Assembly: GCF_030053775.1 (NCBI RefSeq)
Contig: NZ_CP125670.1
Location: 1 to 64,000, forward strand
Direction: 5' to 3'
Source of the DNA: Acinetobacter corruptisaponis
GTDB lineage: Bacteria; Pseudomonadota; Gammaproteobacteria; Pseudomonadales; Moraxellaceae
DNA length: 64,000 bases
Position 1 is the first letter of the stretch. Every line of letters begins with the position of its first letter. The notes under the pieces were generated by a model, which saw nothing but the letters and a program-made list of their open reading frames with translations, had not been told where the DNA came from and searched no databases. Below, in pieces: positions 25,807 to 35,480 of the stretch. A program made the position numbers and the translations under genes.

Positions 25807-27692
25807 ATGATAGACGTGTGAATATCAAAATAGCTGCTGGGGAACCTGTTCAGATAAAAGGGATTCCTCATACGATTATTGAAGTCATTGACCTGAAATC
25901 AGTTTTTGTTGAAAACAATAATACAGGTAGGAAAAATATTGCGGCTATCAGTGAATTAAGGCCGTCAATAGCTGTGGAACAGCATGAAGATCTAGAGCTC
26001 ATCGCTGATAAAGACTGGATTGAGGCTGAAAGACGTTTCAACATCATCCGTCCTTTCATTGAGGGAGGCGTGAGTGGTCGTAAGGAAGTAGAGTTACGAG
26101 CCCAAGAACATGATATTAATCCAGCCACTATCTATAGATGGTTAAAAATCTATAAGGCATATGGAACTATTGATGGATTGCGGCCCAGAAAAGAGGGATT
26201 GCCACAAGGCAAGAAGATAATTAATAAACATGCTGAAGCAATCATTGAAAAAGCCATCAAGGATTTATACCTAACTAATCAAAGAATAAGTGTTCAAAAA
26301 GTTGTACTTGAAGTGAAACGCTTATGTCATGAATACCATATCCTAGAGGTGCCTCATGCCAATACAGTAAGAAATCGTATTGCAGCGATTAGCCAGAGAG
26401 ACTCTCTTCGTAAGAGGGGACATAAGGAAAAGGCCGATAACAAATTTACACCTGCCGCAGGGAAATTCCCTCATGCTGATTATCCACTTGCCGTCGTACA
26501 GATTGACCATACGCCTGTTGATCTTATTCTGGTTGATGATTTTAGCAGGTGTCCTATAGGACGACCTTTTCTTACGTTGGCAATTGATGTGCGTTCAAGG
26601 GTAGTTGTGGGATATTACTTATCATTAGATGCCCCCTCTGTTATGTCTATTGCAATGAGCGTTTCTCAAGCTGTACTGCCCAAAGAGAAATGGCTAGCTT
26701 CGCGCAAGATTCAAGCTGAATGGCCTGTCTGGGGAATTATGAACACCATTCATGTCGATAATGGACCTGAGTTTCACTCAGAAACTTTCAGAAATGCTTG
26801 TATGGCACATGATATTCGTCTGGAATACCGACCAGTTAAAAAACCACGTTTTGGCGGGCACATTGAACGTTTGATGGGAACATTTGCAACCGATATTCAC
26901 GCAGTTCCAGGAACAACTTTTTCAAATATTTTTGAAAGAAAAGGCTATAACTCAGATGCGGAAGCAGTTTTCACATTCTCCGAATTTGAGGACTGGCTGA
27001 TTGATTTTATCTGTAATGTTTACCACAAAAGGAAACACTCTGCTTTAGGTACTTCTCCACTACATGCTTTTGAGTTAGGTATCTTTGGTGATAAAAACAC
27101 GTTAGGTTCTGGGGCTGCTAGATTGCCTGCAAATGATCATAATTTCTTTCTTGATTTTCTACCAAGTTTTGAAAGGACGATTCAAACAACAGGTGTAACA
27201 ATTGATGGTCTTGCTTATTATGCTGATGTACTAAGAGGTTGGATTAATGCTGTAGACCCTGATAATCAAAAGGAAAAACGTAAATTTATCTTTAGGCGTG
27301 ATCCAAGAAATATTAGTGAGATATGGTTCTTTGATCCCGAAATCAAAAATTATTTTAAGGTTCCTTTAGCGGATCAAAGTATTCCACCATTTAGTATTTG
27401 GGAACACAAAAAGATTCAGGAACTGAAAAAGGAAACTGGCGAATATCTAAAAGATCATGAACTTGGACAGGCTCTAGCTAAACTTCGGGAGCGTGTTCAG
27501 GAGGCAAGTACTAAAACTCGACGGGCTCGCAGATCACATCAGCGCAGTACCCAACATCAACAGAGTGTTAACCCTGCTTCAATTCAGGGCAAAAAACCTC
27601 AACAAGAGAGTACGATTTTGGAGCAACAGCTTGAAAACGTATATGGTTTATTGCCTCTCGATGAGCTGGAAAATGATGAGGATATTTCATGA
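25803..27692 (+). CDS. tniA: Mu/TnsB-type DDE transposase (TniA)
   Basis: A 629-aa transposase that joins the 3' ends to target DNA. It has N-terminal helix-turn-helix regions (about 80-125: INPATIYRWLKIYKAYG) and an rve core with Asp235 (VVQIDHTPVD), Asp319 (IHVDNGPEFH) and Glu355 (GGHIERLMGT). A Mu-type C-terminal beta barrel and a basic tail follow (residues 585-600). All catalytic residues are present. It overlaps tniC and tniB by 4 bp each. Confidence 0.9.
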   Translation: MNDRRVNIKIAAGEPVQIKGIPHTIIEVIDLKSVFVENNNTGRKNIAAISELRPSIAVEQHEDLELIADKDWIEAERRFNIIRPFIEGGVSGRKEVELRAQEHDINPATIYRWLKIYKAYGTIDGLRPRKEGLPQGKKIINKHAEAIIEKAIKDLYLTNQRISVQKVVLEVKRLCHEYHILEVPHANTVRNRIAAISQRDSLRKRGHKEKADNKFTPAAGKFPHADYPLAVVQIDHTPVDLILVDDFSRCPIGRPFLTLAIDVRSRVVVGYYLSLDAPSVMSIAMSVSQAVLPKEKWLASRKIQAEWPVWGIMNTIHVDNGPEFHSETFRNACMAHDIRLEYRPVKKPRFGGHIERLMGTFATDIHAVPGTTFSNIFERKGYNSDAEAVFTFSEFEDWLIDFICNVYHKRKHSALGTSPLHAFELGIFGDKNTLGSGAARLPANDHNFFLDFLPSFERTIQTTGVTIDGLAYYADVLRGWINAVDPDNQKEKRKFIFRRDPRNISEIWFFDPEIKNYFKVPLADQSIPPFSIWEHKKIQELKKETGEYLKDHELGQALAKLRERVQEASTKTRRARRSHQRSTQHQQSVNPASIQGKKPQQESTILEQQLENVYGLLPLDELENDEDIS

Positions 27693-28540
27693 GTAACTAT
27701 TCACATGTTTTTCAAGAGTTTCGCCCTATTGTGGAACAGTCTAATGAGGACAGACTCTACTTCCTGGAAGAGGACCGATGGATTGGGTATCCAGCAGCCA
27801 ATGACTTGTTAGACCAATTGAAAGGATTCCTGACACTTCCTAAGCGGAGCCGTATGCCCAACTTACTGGTATTGAGTAAGCCAAATAATGGTAAAACCTC
27901 AATTATTAACCAGTTCTTTAAGCTGTATGGGGAGGGTTATGTCAATGCAGAAAATAATGCAGTAAAACCTGTAATCATTGTACAGGCACCTGTTTCCCCT
28001 GATGAAAAAGCTCTGTATATGGCTATTCTTGATAAGTTCTGGGTTCCTTTTCGAGAAAGAGATCCCGTTGCGAAGCTACGTTACCAAGTGGTCCATTGCC
28101 TTAAACTTTATGAGGTAAAGCTCCTCATTATCGACGAAATGAATTCTCTATTATGTGGCAGTCCGATTAAGCAAAGAACAGTAATGAATGCGATTAAGTA
28201 TTTGTGTAATGAAACACAGATACCCATTGTTGGGTTTGGTACAGAAGAAGCAATTAGTGTTCTGCGTACTGATCCACAGCATGTCAGCCGTTTTCGTGTG
28301 GTTAATTTGCCCTTATGGAAACTAGATAAAGACTTTCAAGCTATGGTAAATAAATTTGAGAAAGTTCTTCCCCTCAAACAGGCTTCAAAACTGGCTGAAC
28401 CAGCAACAGTAAAATATCTGCATGATATTACAGATGGAAACTTAGGTAATCTGCGAACGATTTTACGGGACGCCGCAAAGAAAGCTGTTGTTTCTGGTCA
28501 GGAGTTTATCGACCGTAGCTTGCTAGAAAGTGTGAAATAA
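27689..28540 (+). CDS. tniB: TniB/TnsC-type AAA ATPase
   Basis: A 283-aa ATPase that links target choice to the transposase. Walker A is SKPNNGKTS (residues 63-71) and Walker B is LLIIDEMNSLL (Asp149, Glu150). A sensor region (GFGTEEA) and a C-terminal helical lid (DGNLGNLRTILRDAA) follow. It is translationally coupled to tniA by a 4-bp overlap. Confidence 0.9.
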   Translation: MSNYSHVFQEFRPIVEQSNEDRLYFLEEDRWIGYPAANDLLDQLKGFLTLPKRSRMPNLLVLSKPNNGKTSIINQFFKLYGEGYVNAENNAVKPVIIVQAPVSPDEKALYMAILDKFWVPFRERDPVAKLRYQVVHCLKLYEVKLLIIDEMNSLLCGSPIKQRTVMNAIKYLCNETQIPIVGFGTEEAISVLRTDPQHVSRFRVVNLPLWKLDKDFQAMVNKFEKVLPLKQASKLAEPATVKYLHDITDGNLGNLRTILRDAAKKAVVSGQEFIDRSLLESVK

Positions 28541-28559
28541 GCAATGTGGAGGACTAGGT

Positions 28560-29651
28560 ATGATAAGTGCAACAGAAATCCATTCATGGTTTATTCCCAC
28601 GGACTTAAAGCAAGATGAGGCATTATCTTCTTGGTTGATACGTGCCGCACTTGACAGTGGTTGTGACCCATTAAGTTTAACTGGAGTACTTTGGCCCAAA
28701 TGGCGAATCTGGTCTGTAGATGTAGATCGTGGTTTAAGTGCAGAGCAAGTACAGGTATTGATCAATACGACAAAAATTGATGAAAGCCAATTTAATTCTG
28801 CTACGCTTCGCAATTTTTTAATTAAATATAATCTGGATAATCAAACTCTTGATGCATGGTACTTGGTATTAGGTACAAGAAACCGTAAGCATCGAGGTGG
28901 CTGGCAATATTGTCCTGAGTGTCTATCTGAGGATAATGTTGCCTATTTCCGTCTGCCTTGGCGTTTTGCCTGGCATACAGGTTGTATAAAACATAATCAG
29001 CATTTACATGATCAATGTCCTCATTGCCATAATGCTATTCAACCTAGACGTCTTGAAGCCCCTGATCAGGTTATGACTTGCTGTTCAATATGTAAAAAAA
29101 GTCTATTGGAGGTTAATAAAAGCCTTGTGGATTGTCATGCCTTGGCATTCCAAAAAATCTTTGATCAATTCCTGGAACAAGGCTGTGCAACCTATCAAGA
29201 CAAGTTGATTTCAGTAACTGATTGGTTAACGGTGATTAAGTTATTTTCACAATTTATTAGAAAAGCTTTAGCTGGCTCAGTAAATGGAAAAGGATGGGCT
29301 TTTCTTGAACAACTCAGAATTCAGGTGCCCCATCCTGAGCTTATATCGAATGGATTGGCTGTTAACCAACTTCCAGTTACCGAGAGAGAACGGCTATTTT
29401 CCTGTATTTATCAATTACTCATTATTCCCCAGGAAAAGTTTATTGAAACAGCAAAATCTTTAAATATGAACAGGTCTTCATTTTGGGATAAGAGAAACCA
29501 GTTGCCAGCCATATTAAGGCCTGTTGAAGAACAATTAGGCTCGATTTATCGGAACTACCCTCCAAAGAGAGCATTGGTAGCTACCTTTAAACCTAAAAGT
29601 AAGGAGACTGTAATACGCAAGTTTTTAAGATTAAAAAGAAAACTAGGGTAA
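28560..29651 (+). CDS. tniD: TniQ-family target selector (TniD)
   Basis: A 363-aa TniQ-domain protein. The N-terminal signature DEALSSWLIRAALDSGCDPL is typical. Two zinc-finger clusters follow (YCPECLSE near residue 120, CPHCHNAI near 155, CCSICKKS near 180). TniQ proteins recruit the transposase to the target site, as TnsD does for Tn7. It begins 19 bp after tniB. Confidence 0.85.
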   Translation: MISATEIHSWFIPTDLKQDEALSSWLIRAALDSGCDPLSLTGVLWPKWRIWSVDVDRGLSAEQVQVLINTTKIDESQFNSATLRNFLIKYNLDNQTLDAWYLVLGTRNRKHRGGWQYCPECLSEDNVAYFRLPWRFAWHTGCIKHNQHLHDQCPHCHNAIQPRRLEAPDQVMTCCSICKKSLLEVNKSLVDCHALAFQKIFDQFLEQGCATYQDKLISVTDWLTVIKLFSQFIRKALAGSVNGKGWAFLEQLRIQVPHPELISNGLAVNQLPVTERERLFSCIYQLLIIPQEKFIETAKSLNMNRSSFWDKRNQLPAILRPVEEQLGSIYRNYPPKRALVATFKPKSKETVIRKFLRLKRKLG

Positions 29652-30382
29652 CTTTTGGGGGGACAACACCATGCCTCAGTGTGATGAATGTGGTGATGCG
29701 GTTGAAAAGATACACCGACTTTATAAACAGCGTAACTATTGCCATAAGTGCTATGTACGAGTTTTTAAAAAACAGGATTGTCCGTCGTGTGGTAAAAGTT
29801 CCAGATTATATAAAGCTGATAACTTGGCCGTTTGCCAACAATGTGAAACCAATAGACCTTGCATTAGATGTCAGCGTATTGATTACCCTATAGGAAAAAT
29901 AACGGAGCAAGGCCCTGTTTGTAATAGTTGTTCAGTTTATTTTAGAGAGTTTCAAGCTTGTGAACGGTGTGGTGTGACATCACAACGCTTATCTCGTATC
30001 AGCCGTTTTGGAGATAATTTAAGAGTTTGCCCAAAGTGTGCAACCCGTGATTACCAGACATGCCAAAGTTGTAGAAGATATAGGTTGATTGAACAGGATG
30101 TTGTGTCAGGCAAAATGCTTTGTAAGAAATGTTTGACCTGTCCACCACTTCAATGTCTAACTTGCCAGCAACAGATTCCTGCTGGATATGGGAAATACTG
30201 TGAATTATGTACATGGCGAAGAATATTGGGGAATAGGATTAAGGAACTGGTTAATACATTAGTAAATCCAAGCCTCAAAGGTTACTTTAAAGATTATATG
30301 AATTGGCTTGATCATGAGGTTGGACCGCATAAGGCTGCATTACTAATTCGTAAACATATTCATTTTTTTGAAAAGACCAGTG

Positions 30383-31170
30383 GGTGGTGTTTCAAAAAGT
30401 ATGCTGACATTAAATGAAGCCATTATTGATGTAAAAAAAGGTTAAGTCGAAAGCTTTAAAATGGTTTTCAATCTTTTTTGAAAAATTACAACTCCTTCTA
30501 AAACCACGCCTAATTCGATGCCTTATTTTGCAATTATTACCTTCAATACCTACAGTAAAAAATTTACCAATACTTTGCTTGCAGTTTTTAAAAGCAGTTA
30601 TGAAACTGTCCCAATGATCACTTGCAATTCGGGTGTAGTGAATACCTAATTGTTTAAGCTTTGTTTTCAATCGTTGAACTGTAGCTAAGTCTCTTTTACC
30701 CCAAACATAAGCAACAATCTCACCTGTTTCTCGATGGTAGGCGTAAATAAGCCATTGTTTATTATTTTTATTTCCCACAAAAGTCCAAAACTCATCAACT
30801 TCAAGAGACTCATAATGACTTTGTTTAGGCTGAATTTGGTAGGTCGATTCGGTTAAAGTACGTAAAACTTTACCGATACTGATTCGCTCAACTTCAGCGA
30901 TATCTCGTATACCACTACCTCTGACCATCAACTGTAATATTTTTCGAGTAATGCCTGAATTACATCCTAGATAGCTCAGAGCATGGTCACCAATAAACTG
31001 ACGTTTACAGTCTTTGCACTGATAGTTTTGTTTCCCATCTACTTTGATGCCATTTTTCTTTATACTGTCACTGAGGCAGGTTGGACATTTGATTTCTAGA
31101 GTTATTCGCATTTCTCTATTTTATCAAAATTCAACCTGCTTTGTTTCAGCATACTTTTTGAAACACCACC
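30383..31170 (-). mobile_element. IS1-family insertion sequence in tniE
   Basis: A 788-bp element with 24-bp perfect terminal inverted repeats starting GGTGGTGTTTCAAAAAG. It is flanked by an exact 8-bp target duplication GACCAGTG (30375-30382 and 31171-31178), so it inserted recently by simple transposition. It carries one uninterrupted transposase gene rather than insA/insB, as in the single-ORF branch of IS1. Confidence 0.92.
30410..31111 (-). CDS. IS1-family transposase (single ORF)
   Basis: A 233-aa protein. The N-terminal zinc finger (CPTCLSDSIKKNG, CKDCKRQF) and HTH (IRDIAEVERISIGKVLRTL) are of InsA type. A DDE domain follows with VDEFWTFVGNKNN, SDHWDSF and RHRIRRGFRRSCNFSKK. No frameshift is needed for expression, unlike classical IS1. 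Confidence 0.88.
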   Translation of the reverse strand: MRITLEIKCPTCLSDSIKKNGIKVDGKQNYQCKDCKRQFIGDHALSYLGCNSGITRKILQLMVRGSGIRDIAEVERISIGKVLRTLTESTYQIQPKQSHYESLEVDEFWTFVGNKNNKQWLIYAYHRETGEIVAYVWGKRDLATVQRLKTKLKQLGIHYTRIASDHWDSFITAFKNCKQSIGKFFTVGIEGNNCKIRHRIRRGFRRSCNFSKKIENHFKAFDLTFFYINNGFI

Positions 31171-31950
31171 GACCAGTGATCTTTGGGGAGATCAGATCCC
31201 AGACAATGACTCTTTATTACATAGACTAAGAACAAGTGGTTTACGCAAATATGAGCTGCCCATCCGGTGGTTGGTTGCAGTACATCACCTGCATATAGAT
31301 ACCCAATCTAAAGGCCACTGTTCTGAATTTGACCAACTGAGAAAACTGGCGAACTCATGTCCTGGTTCATCGCTTTCAGCCCAAATTCTTCAGAACTATT
31401 ATCAGGTTTTAATAAATAAAATGGATTTAGGGAAAACGAGTATACGTTCTGCCCGTTTAGCCATGAAACCAGCATCTGCTTTAATGCTGTTGGTAAGTCA
31501 ATCACGATTAGATTTACCAACAATGTGGCATGTAAAATATTACTTATTTAAGTCCCCTGGACAAGCTTGCGCTATTGTTGGCTTTCTTAATTTTTTAAAC
31601 AAGAATTATGATACGAACCTTGATACGTCATGGGTACTAGATGAAAAAATAACAGAAAAAAGTAATATGAAGAAACTGGAAAAACAATTGTTGGCCATCA
31701 TGAAAGCCCCAGAGGAAAATTTTAATGAACTAGAGTGGATAAAGTTAGGATTGATGTATTTTCATAATTTGGATAAATCCTTTTTTAATCAAATGGATAG
31801 TATTAATTATAGGGGGCTGAATGATGGCTTTGAAGTGAGGTTTGGTGATCAGCAATATTGGATACCTAAATTGCTTGTATAACTGGACCATATAACGCTA
31901 ATGTAGCTACATAAAGTTAAAACTGAATTTTGGGCTTCCAGAGGGTATGT

Positions 31951-32589
31951 ATGGGGCAATTAGGTCATGAATATTGTGTTCATAATGGATTCAATAGGTC
32001 TCATGCAGGGAAATATGTTTATTCACTTGCTACGTTTATATCTTGGATATTGATTTACTTTTTACTGAAGTTCTTGGGTGGATTGTCTCCTTATTGGAAT
32101 GTCATCATTTCTAGTGCTATCACTGCTTTATTATTTCTTACTTTTTATTTTCTATTTGATAAATGGATATGGAAAACAGGTTTATTTTTCAAGATTCTGA
32201 AATATCCTGATATTTCGGGAGAATGGTCATGTAAAGGTATCTCTGATTACCAAGAAGAAAATTCTGAAATGATTAAGCACAATAGAGAGTGGATTGGAAA
32301 AGTAACAATTTTACAAAGTTGGGATAAAGTAAGAATCAGATTAGAAACAGAATTTTCCACATCTGACAGTATTTCTGCTGCAATTATTTATGACGAAATT
32401 GAAGAATACAAAGTTCTTTATAGTTATGAAAACAAACCAAAAGATTTAGATCATGAAGAGTTACGTATCCATCGAGGATTTGTAGAGCTGACACTTCATA
32501 AAGACAATAAAAGTGCCAGTGCTAAATATTATAATGTTACTGGTCGAAGAACCATGGGAACAATGTTATGGGAAAAATTAGATAACTAA
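31951..32589 (+). CDS. cap15: Cap15-like CBASS effector (two TM helices plus beta-barrel)
   Basis: A 212-aa protein with two membrane helices (about 23-43 and 49-69) followed by a beta-rich domain starting at LKYPDISGEWSCKG (84-97) and ending in the characteristic YYNVTGRRTMGTMLWEK (193-209). This layout and the closing G-R-x-T-x-G-T motif match Cap15, the CBASS effector whose barrel senses a cyclic nucleotide and whose helices damage the inner membrane. I start at ATG 31951, preceded by GAGGGT; the TTG at 31930 has no site. Its 3' end overlaps that of a convergent CD-NTase gene by 12 bp, which strongly supports the call. Confidence 0.75.
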   Translation: MGQLGHEYCVHNGFNRSHAGKYVYSLATFISWILIYFLLKFLGGLSPYWNVIISSAITALLFLTFYFLFDKWIWKTGLFFKILKYPDISGEWSCKGISDYQEENSEMIKHNREWIGKVTILQSWDKVRIRLETEFSTSDSISAAIIYDEIEEYKVLYSYENKPKDLDHEELRIHRGFVELTLHKDNKSASAKYYNVTGRRTMGTMLWEKLDN

Positions 32590-33681
32590 TGGATAAGAGC
32601 CAATGGTTTCGTCATATAGGTAACCCAAATCTTTACGTATTTCCGTAACGAGTTTATCTAAGGCAATGCTCATTGTTGTGAGAGAGGTTTCTTTCTGATA
32701 ACTATCAAATATTTTTCTGGTCATATCAGGTGTATATAAGCTATTTCTATAGTTTGGGTTATGATACAGATAATCAAAAAATCTTTTTGTTTCAAGAACT
32801 ATTGCTAAAGCATTTGTTCTACCTTTCTTTAAATTTTCTAGATTGGAATGATACATAATAGAGGCTAGATCAAAACTACTTAAGTAAATTACTTTGCCCT
32901 CTTCAACTAAATCGGCTTTTATTGTTTTACAAAGGCGGATAGATTTTTTCAATCCTCCATCAGCATAGTATTTACATTTGTAATCTATATAAAAAATATG
33001 CTTGAAAGGTAAGTTCATCAATGTAGTAGGAGTTTTATTATCTAGAATATTGACTCCTCTTAAATAAAGGTGCTTTTGTTGTTGGTACTCATATGTTTCT
33101 ACCCAATGAGAGGGTACAACATCTACATCCCGAGGAAGTGATCCACCTGTTAAAGTTATAGATTTAGCACCAGTAGTATCAATTGTTACGGCAGGATATG
33201 CTTGTCTTAATTCATAAGTGCACGCGTTCCTGAGTTCTCTTAATATTTTTATATCATCATGACGTAAAGTACCTAAATAACCCTCTGTACGATAATGTGA
33301 TTTGTTAAGTACAAGTAAATCAACATCACTTACACCTTTGATATGAATATTTAGGGGAACTGACCCTTGTAATCTGTATTCTGTGACAATGTTATGATTA
33401 TTTAGTAGCCTAGGCTCTAATTGTTTTTCAATTCTTTTAGCAGTTTCAATACTGATTTCTGTGTAACGTTTACTAACTTCTTGCATTGCTCCTACTGCAT
33501 AACGGATAGATGGTTTGTCTGATACAATCTGCCATTTTTCTATTGTACGTTTTAATTCATCAAACTCATTAAATGAAGTTACGCCTGCTGTTACACTATC
33601 AAAAGCATTGTATGTAAGGTCAGTACCTTTTCGTCTTTTCTCTAATCTGTTCAATCTTTTATAAAAATCAATTTCAGACAT
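32578..33681 (-). CDS. CD-NTase, cGAS/DncV-like nucleotidyltransferase of CBASS
   Basis: A 367-aa nucleotidyltransferase with the Pol-beta-type signature: GS at 106-107 (LQGSVPL), SDVDLLVL with Asp119 and Asp121, and the third acidic residue in PRDVDVVPSHW (about Asp185/187). A helical C-terminal domain follows. CD-NTases make cyclic di- or trinucleotides on phage infection. Beside the Cap15-like gene this forms a minimal CBASS. The ATG at 33681 is preferred over a TTG at 33693. No ancillary Cap2/Cap3 genes are present. The product nucleotide cannot be deduced. Confidence 0.83.
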   Translation of the reverse strand: MSEIDFYKRLNRLEKRRKGTDLTYNAFDSVTAGVTSFNEFDELKRTIEKWQIVSDKPSIRYAVGAMQEVSKRYTEISIETAKRIEKQLEPRLLNNHNIVTEYRLQGSVPLNIHIKGVSDVDLLVLNKSHYRTEGYLGTLRHDDIKILRELRNACTYELRQAYPAVTIDTTGAKSITLTGGSLPRDVDVVPSHWVETYEYQQQKHLYLRGVNILDNKTPTTLMNLPFKHIFYIDYKCKYYADGGLKKSIRLCKTIKADLVEEGKVIYLSSFDLASIMYHSNLENLKKGRTNALAIVLETKRFFDYLYHNPNYRNSLYTPDMTRKIFDSYQKETSLTTMSIALDKLVTEIRKDLGYLYDETIGSYPLVI

Positions 33682-33760
33682 TGTGAAACTCAAAAAATAG
33701 TAGTTATGGTTAAAATAATTATGAACCGTACCGGGTTTGTCGGAGACTTTTTTATTTAAG

Positions 33761-34663
33761 TTAGGCCACCTGACCTAACGGGTTAATCTTATCATAGTAC
33801 ATTGCTTCAAACTCAAAAGGCGATACATAACCCAGTGCACTGTGTACACGCTTTTTATTGAACCAATCTACCCAGTTTAGTGTCGCAAGTTGTACATCTG
33901 CTAAACCTTGCCAATCTGCTTTTAGATATTCAATCACCTCTGTTTTGTATAAGCCATTCACCGTTTCAGCCAAAGCATTATCGTATGAATCACCAGTCGT
34001 ACCGACTGATGCTCGTAAATTTGCAGCTTCTAAACGATTGGTATAGCGAATGGAAAGATATTGCACACCTCTGTCGGAATGATGAATCACATTCTTTGGC
34101 ATGCCTCGATCGTGCAATGCTTGCTCAAGTGCATCGAGTACCATATCTGTATTCATCCGTGTAGATACTTTCCATCCAACAATTGCTCGTGAGAACACAT
34201 CAATAACAAATGCGGTATATACCCAGCCTGAATGAGTTTGAATATAGGTAAAGTCACCCACCCATAGTTGGTTTGGATGATCAGCATTAAAATTACGTTT
34301 CACTAAATCATCTGCCCGTTTTTGGTCATCTCGGCTACGGGTGGTTTGTTTGTTCTTACCACGCCAAACACCTTGTATACCTAGCTTTTGCATTAATCGA
34401 GCAACTGTACAGCGCGCAATAACATAACCCTCACGTTTTAATTTTTGCCAGACTTTACGTACACCATATCGACCTGAACTTTCCTTCCAAATTCGTTTAA
34501 TTTGTTCAGCATGATGCTCATCATGTAGATCTCGTTTCGCTCGATGTTCTGGATTGTCAGCGAGATCTAAAGTCCGGTAATAGGTTGAAGCTGCAATCGG
34601 TAAAATTCTACAAATCGCTTCAACACCATATCGATCTTTATTGTTATGGATAAAATCCACCAT
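33761..34663 (-). CDS. IS3-family transposase OrfB (copy 1)
   Basis: A 300-aa rve-type transposase with VGDFTYIQTHSGWVYTAFVI (first Asp), VIHHSDRGVQYLS (second Asp) and NALAETVNGLYKTE (Glu). It overlaps OrfA by one base and is expected to be made as an OrfAB fusion. It differs by only a few residues from the copy at 37353. Confidence 0.9.
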   Translation of the reverse strand: MVDFIHNNKDRYGVEAICRILPIAASTYYRTLDLADNPEHRAKRDLHDEHHAEQIKRIWKESSGRYGVRKVWQKLKREGYVIARCTVARLMQKLGIQGVWRGKNKQTTRSRDDQKRADDLVKRNFNADHPNQLWVGDFTYIQTHSGWVYTAFVIDVFSRAIVGWKVSTRMNTDMVLDALEQALHDRGMPKNVIHHSDRGVQYLSIRYTNRLEAANLRASVGTTGDSYDNALAETVNGLYKTEVIEYLKADWQGLADVQLATLNWVDWFNKKRVHSALGYVSPFEFEAMYYDKINPLGQVA

Positions 34664-34980
34664 TATTTGTGTGGGCGGTCGAGCTCCGCCTGGGCGAAAA
34701 AAGCGGCTGCTTTACGTAGAATTTCATTGGCACGCTTTAATTCTTTAATTTCACGTTCCATTTGCCTCATTTTTTCTTGATCAGATATCTGTTGTACTTT
34801 AATAGGATTTTGCTGATCTAAATGCTTTTGATGCCAGGCACGAAGTGTTTCAGGAGTACAACCAATCTTAGGCGCAATTGCTGTGATTGCAGCCCAAGTA
34901 GAAGGATAATCTTTTTCAGATTCAATCAATAATTGAACCGCTCTTTCTCTGATTTCAGGGGTATATTTTAATTTTGTCAT
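34663..34980 (-). CDS. IS3-family transposase OrfA (copy 1)
   Basis: A 105-aa OrfA with HTH (EIRERAVQLLIESEKDYPS, TPETLRAWHQKH) and a leucine-zipper-like tail (QMEREIKELKRANEILRKAA). A TTTTTTC run in the transcript sense near its end is a plausible slippery site for fusion with OrfB. Confidence 0.9.
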   Translation of the reverse strand: MTKLKYTPEIRERAVQLLIESEKDYPSTWAAITAIAPKIGCTPETLRAWHQKHLDQQNPIKVQQISDQEKMRQMEREIKELKRANEILRKAAAFFAQAELDRPHK

Positions 34981-35033
34981 CGGGGTAGTCTCTCAGAATA
35001 TTGACTCTCCGACAAACCCGGTACGGTTCATTA

Positions 35034-35353
35034 TACCTTAATAATTATTTTAAGGTTTTAATAAATAAGGTTTTATTGTCATAAATGCTCAAATTTAAGA
35101 TGAGAAGTAAGATAATTTTTAAGTATAAAGTTTGAGAATGTTTGTAGTCTTTTGTAGTGCATCCAATAATCAAATAAATAATTGTGAAACCATGAAAACA
35201 CATATCACATTTATATTTATATAAAAATATTATTTGTGATTGGAGGTGATTTTTTTAATTCTATTGATTATTGTGACTCACTACGGAGTTAATTGTATTT
35301 AAGTATTTGTTTTTAATTGTTTTATTTTTTAATTATTTTTATTTGATTAGGTG
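35034..35353. other. AT-rich non-coding stretch
   Basis: No gene or RNA seen between IS3 copy 1 and the MerR-type promoter of the DUF305 gene. It may still hold part of a former transposon end, but no TGTCATTT-type repeat is visible. Confidence 0.4.
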
Positions 35354-35384
35354 TTGACCTTACCATAATTGGAAAGAATAGAGT
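35354..35384 (+). promoter_or_regulatory. MerR/CueR-type promoter of the DUF305 gene
   Basis: TTGACC (35354-35359), a 19-bp spacer with a TTACCATAATTGGAA dyad, and TAGAGT (35379-35384). The over-long spacer and internal dyad are the hallmark of MerR-family activation. It shares its -35 and layout with three other promoters in the window. Confidence 0.72.
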
Positions 35385-35480
35385 TACTACATCAAGGGTA
35401 ATGATGTACCTGATAGGAAAGAATAACTTCCGAGCTTATTACCCATTATTTTTTCATAATTGTAGTAAGAGGATAACTCC

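Larger units (their letters stand above)
29671..31882 (+). pseudogene. tniE: tniE-like zinc-finger protein, split by an IS1-family element
   Basis: The 5' part (29671-30382) encodes many CxxC pairs (CDECGD, CHKC, CPSCGK, CQQC, CERCG, CPKC, CQSC, CLTC), so it is a multi-zinc-ribbon protein. The 3' part (31179-31882) encodes a helical domain. Removing the IS and one copy of its 8-bp duplication joins HFFEKTS to DLWGDQIPDND in one frame, giving 471 aa. Insertion truncates the protein to about 240 residues of native sequence. The place in the operon matches tniE of AbaR-type elements, whose exact role is not established. Confidence 0.75.
33722..35030 (-). mobile_element. IS3-family insertion sequence, copy 1
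   Basis: A 1309-bp element with near-25-bp terminal inverted repeats (TGAACCGTACCGGGTTTG at the left, its complement at the right) and a 3-bp target duplication TTA (33719-33721 and 35031-35033). It may be ISAba14-like (name recalled, unverified). It sits just upstream of the CD-NTase start and separates the CBASS module from the metal genes. Confidence 0.9.

Noticed and set aside
30383..31170. Outermost 24-bp inverted repeats as ends of a larger cargo transposon
   Set aside because: The 8-bp duplication and IS1-type transposase explain them fully.
35034..35353. Right end of the Tn7-like transposon before the metal genes
   Set aside because: No TGTCATTT-type terminus or AACTATGC repeats in inverted orientation could be found here.
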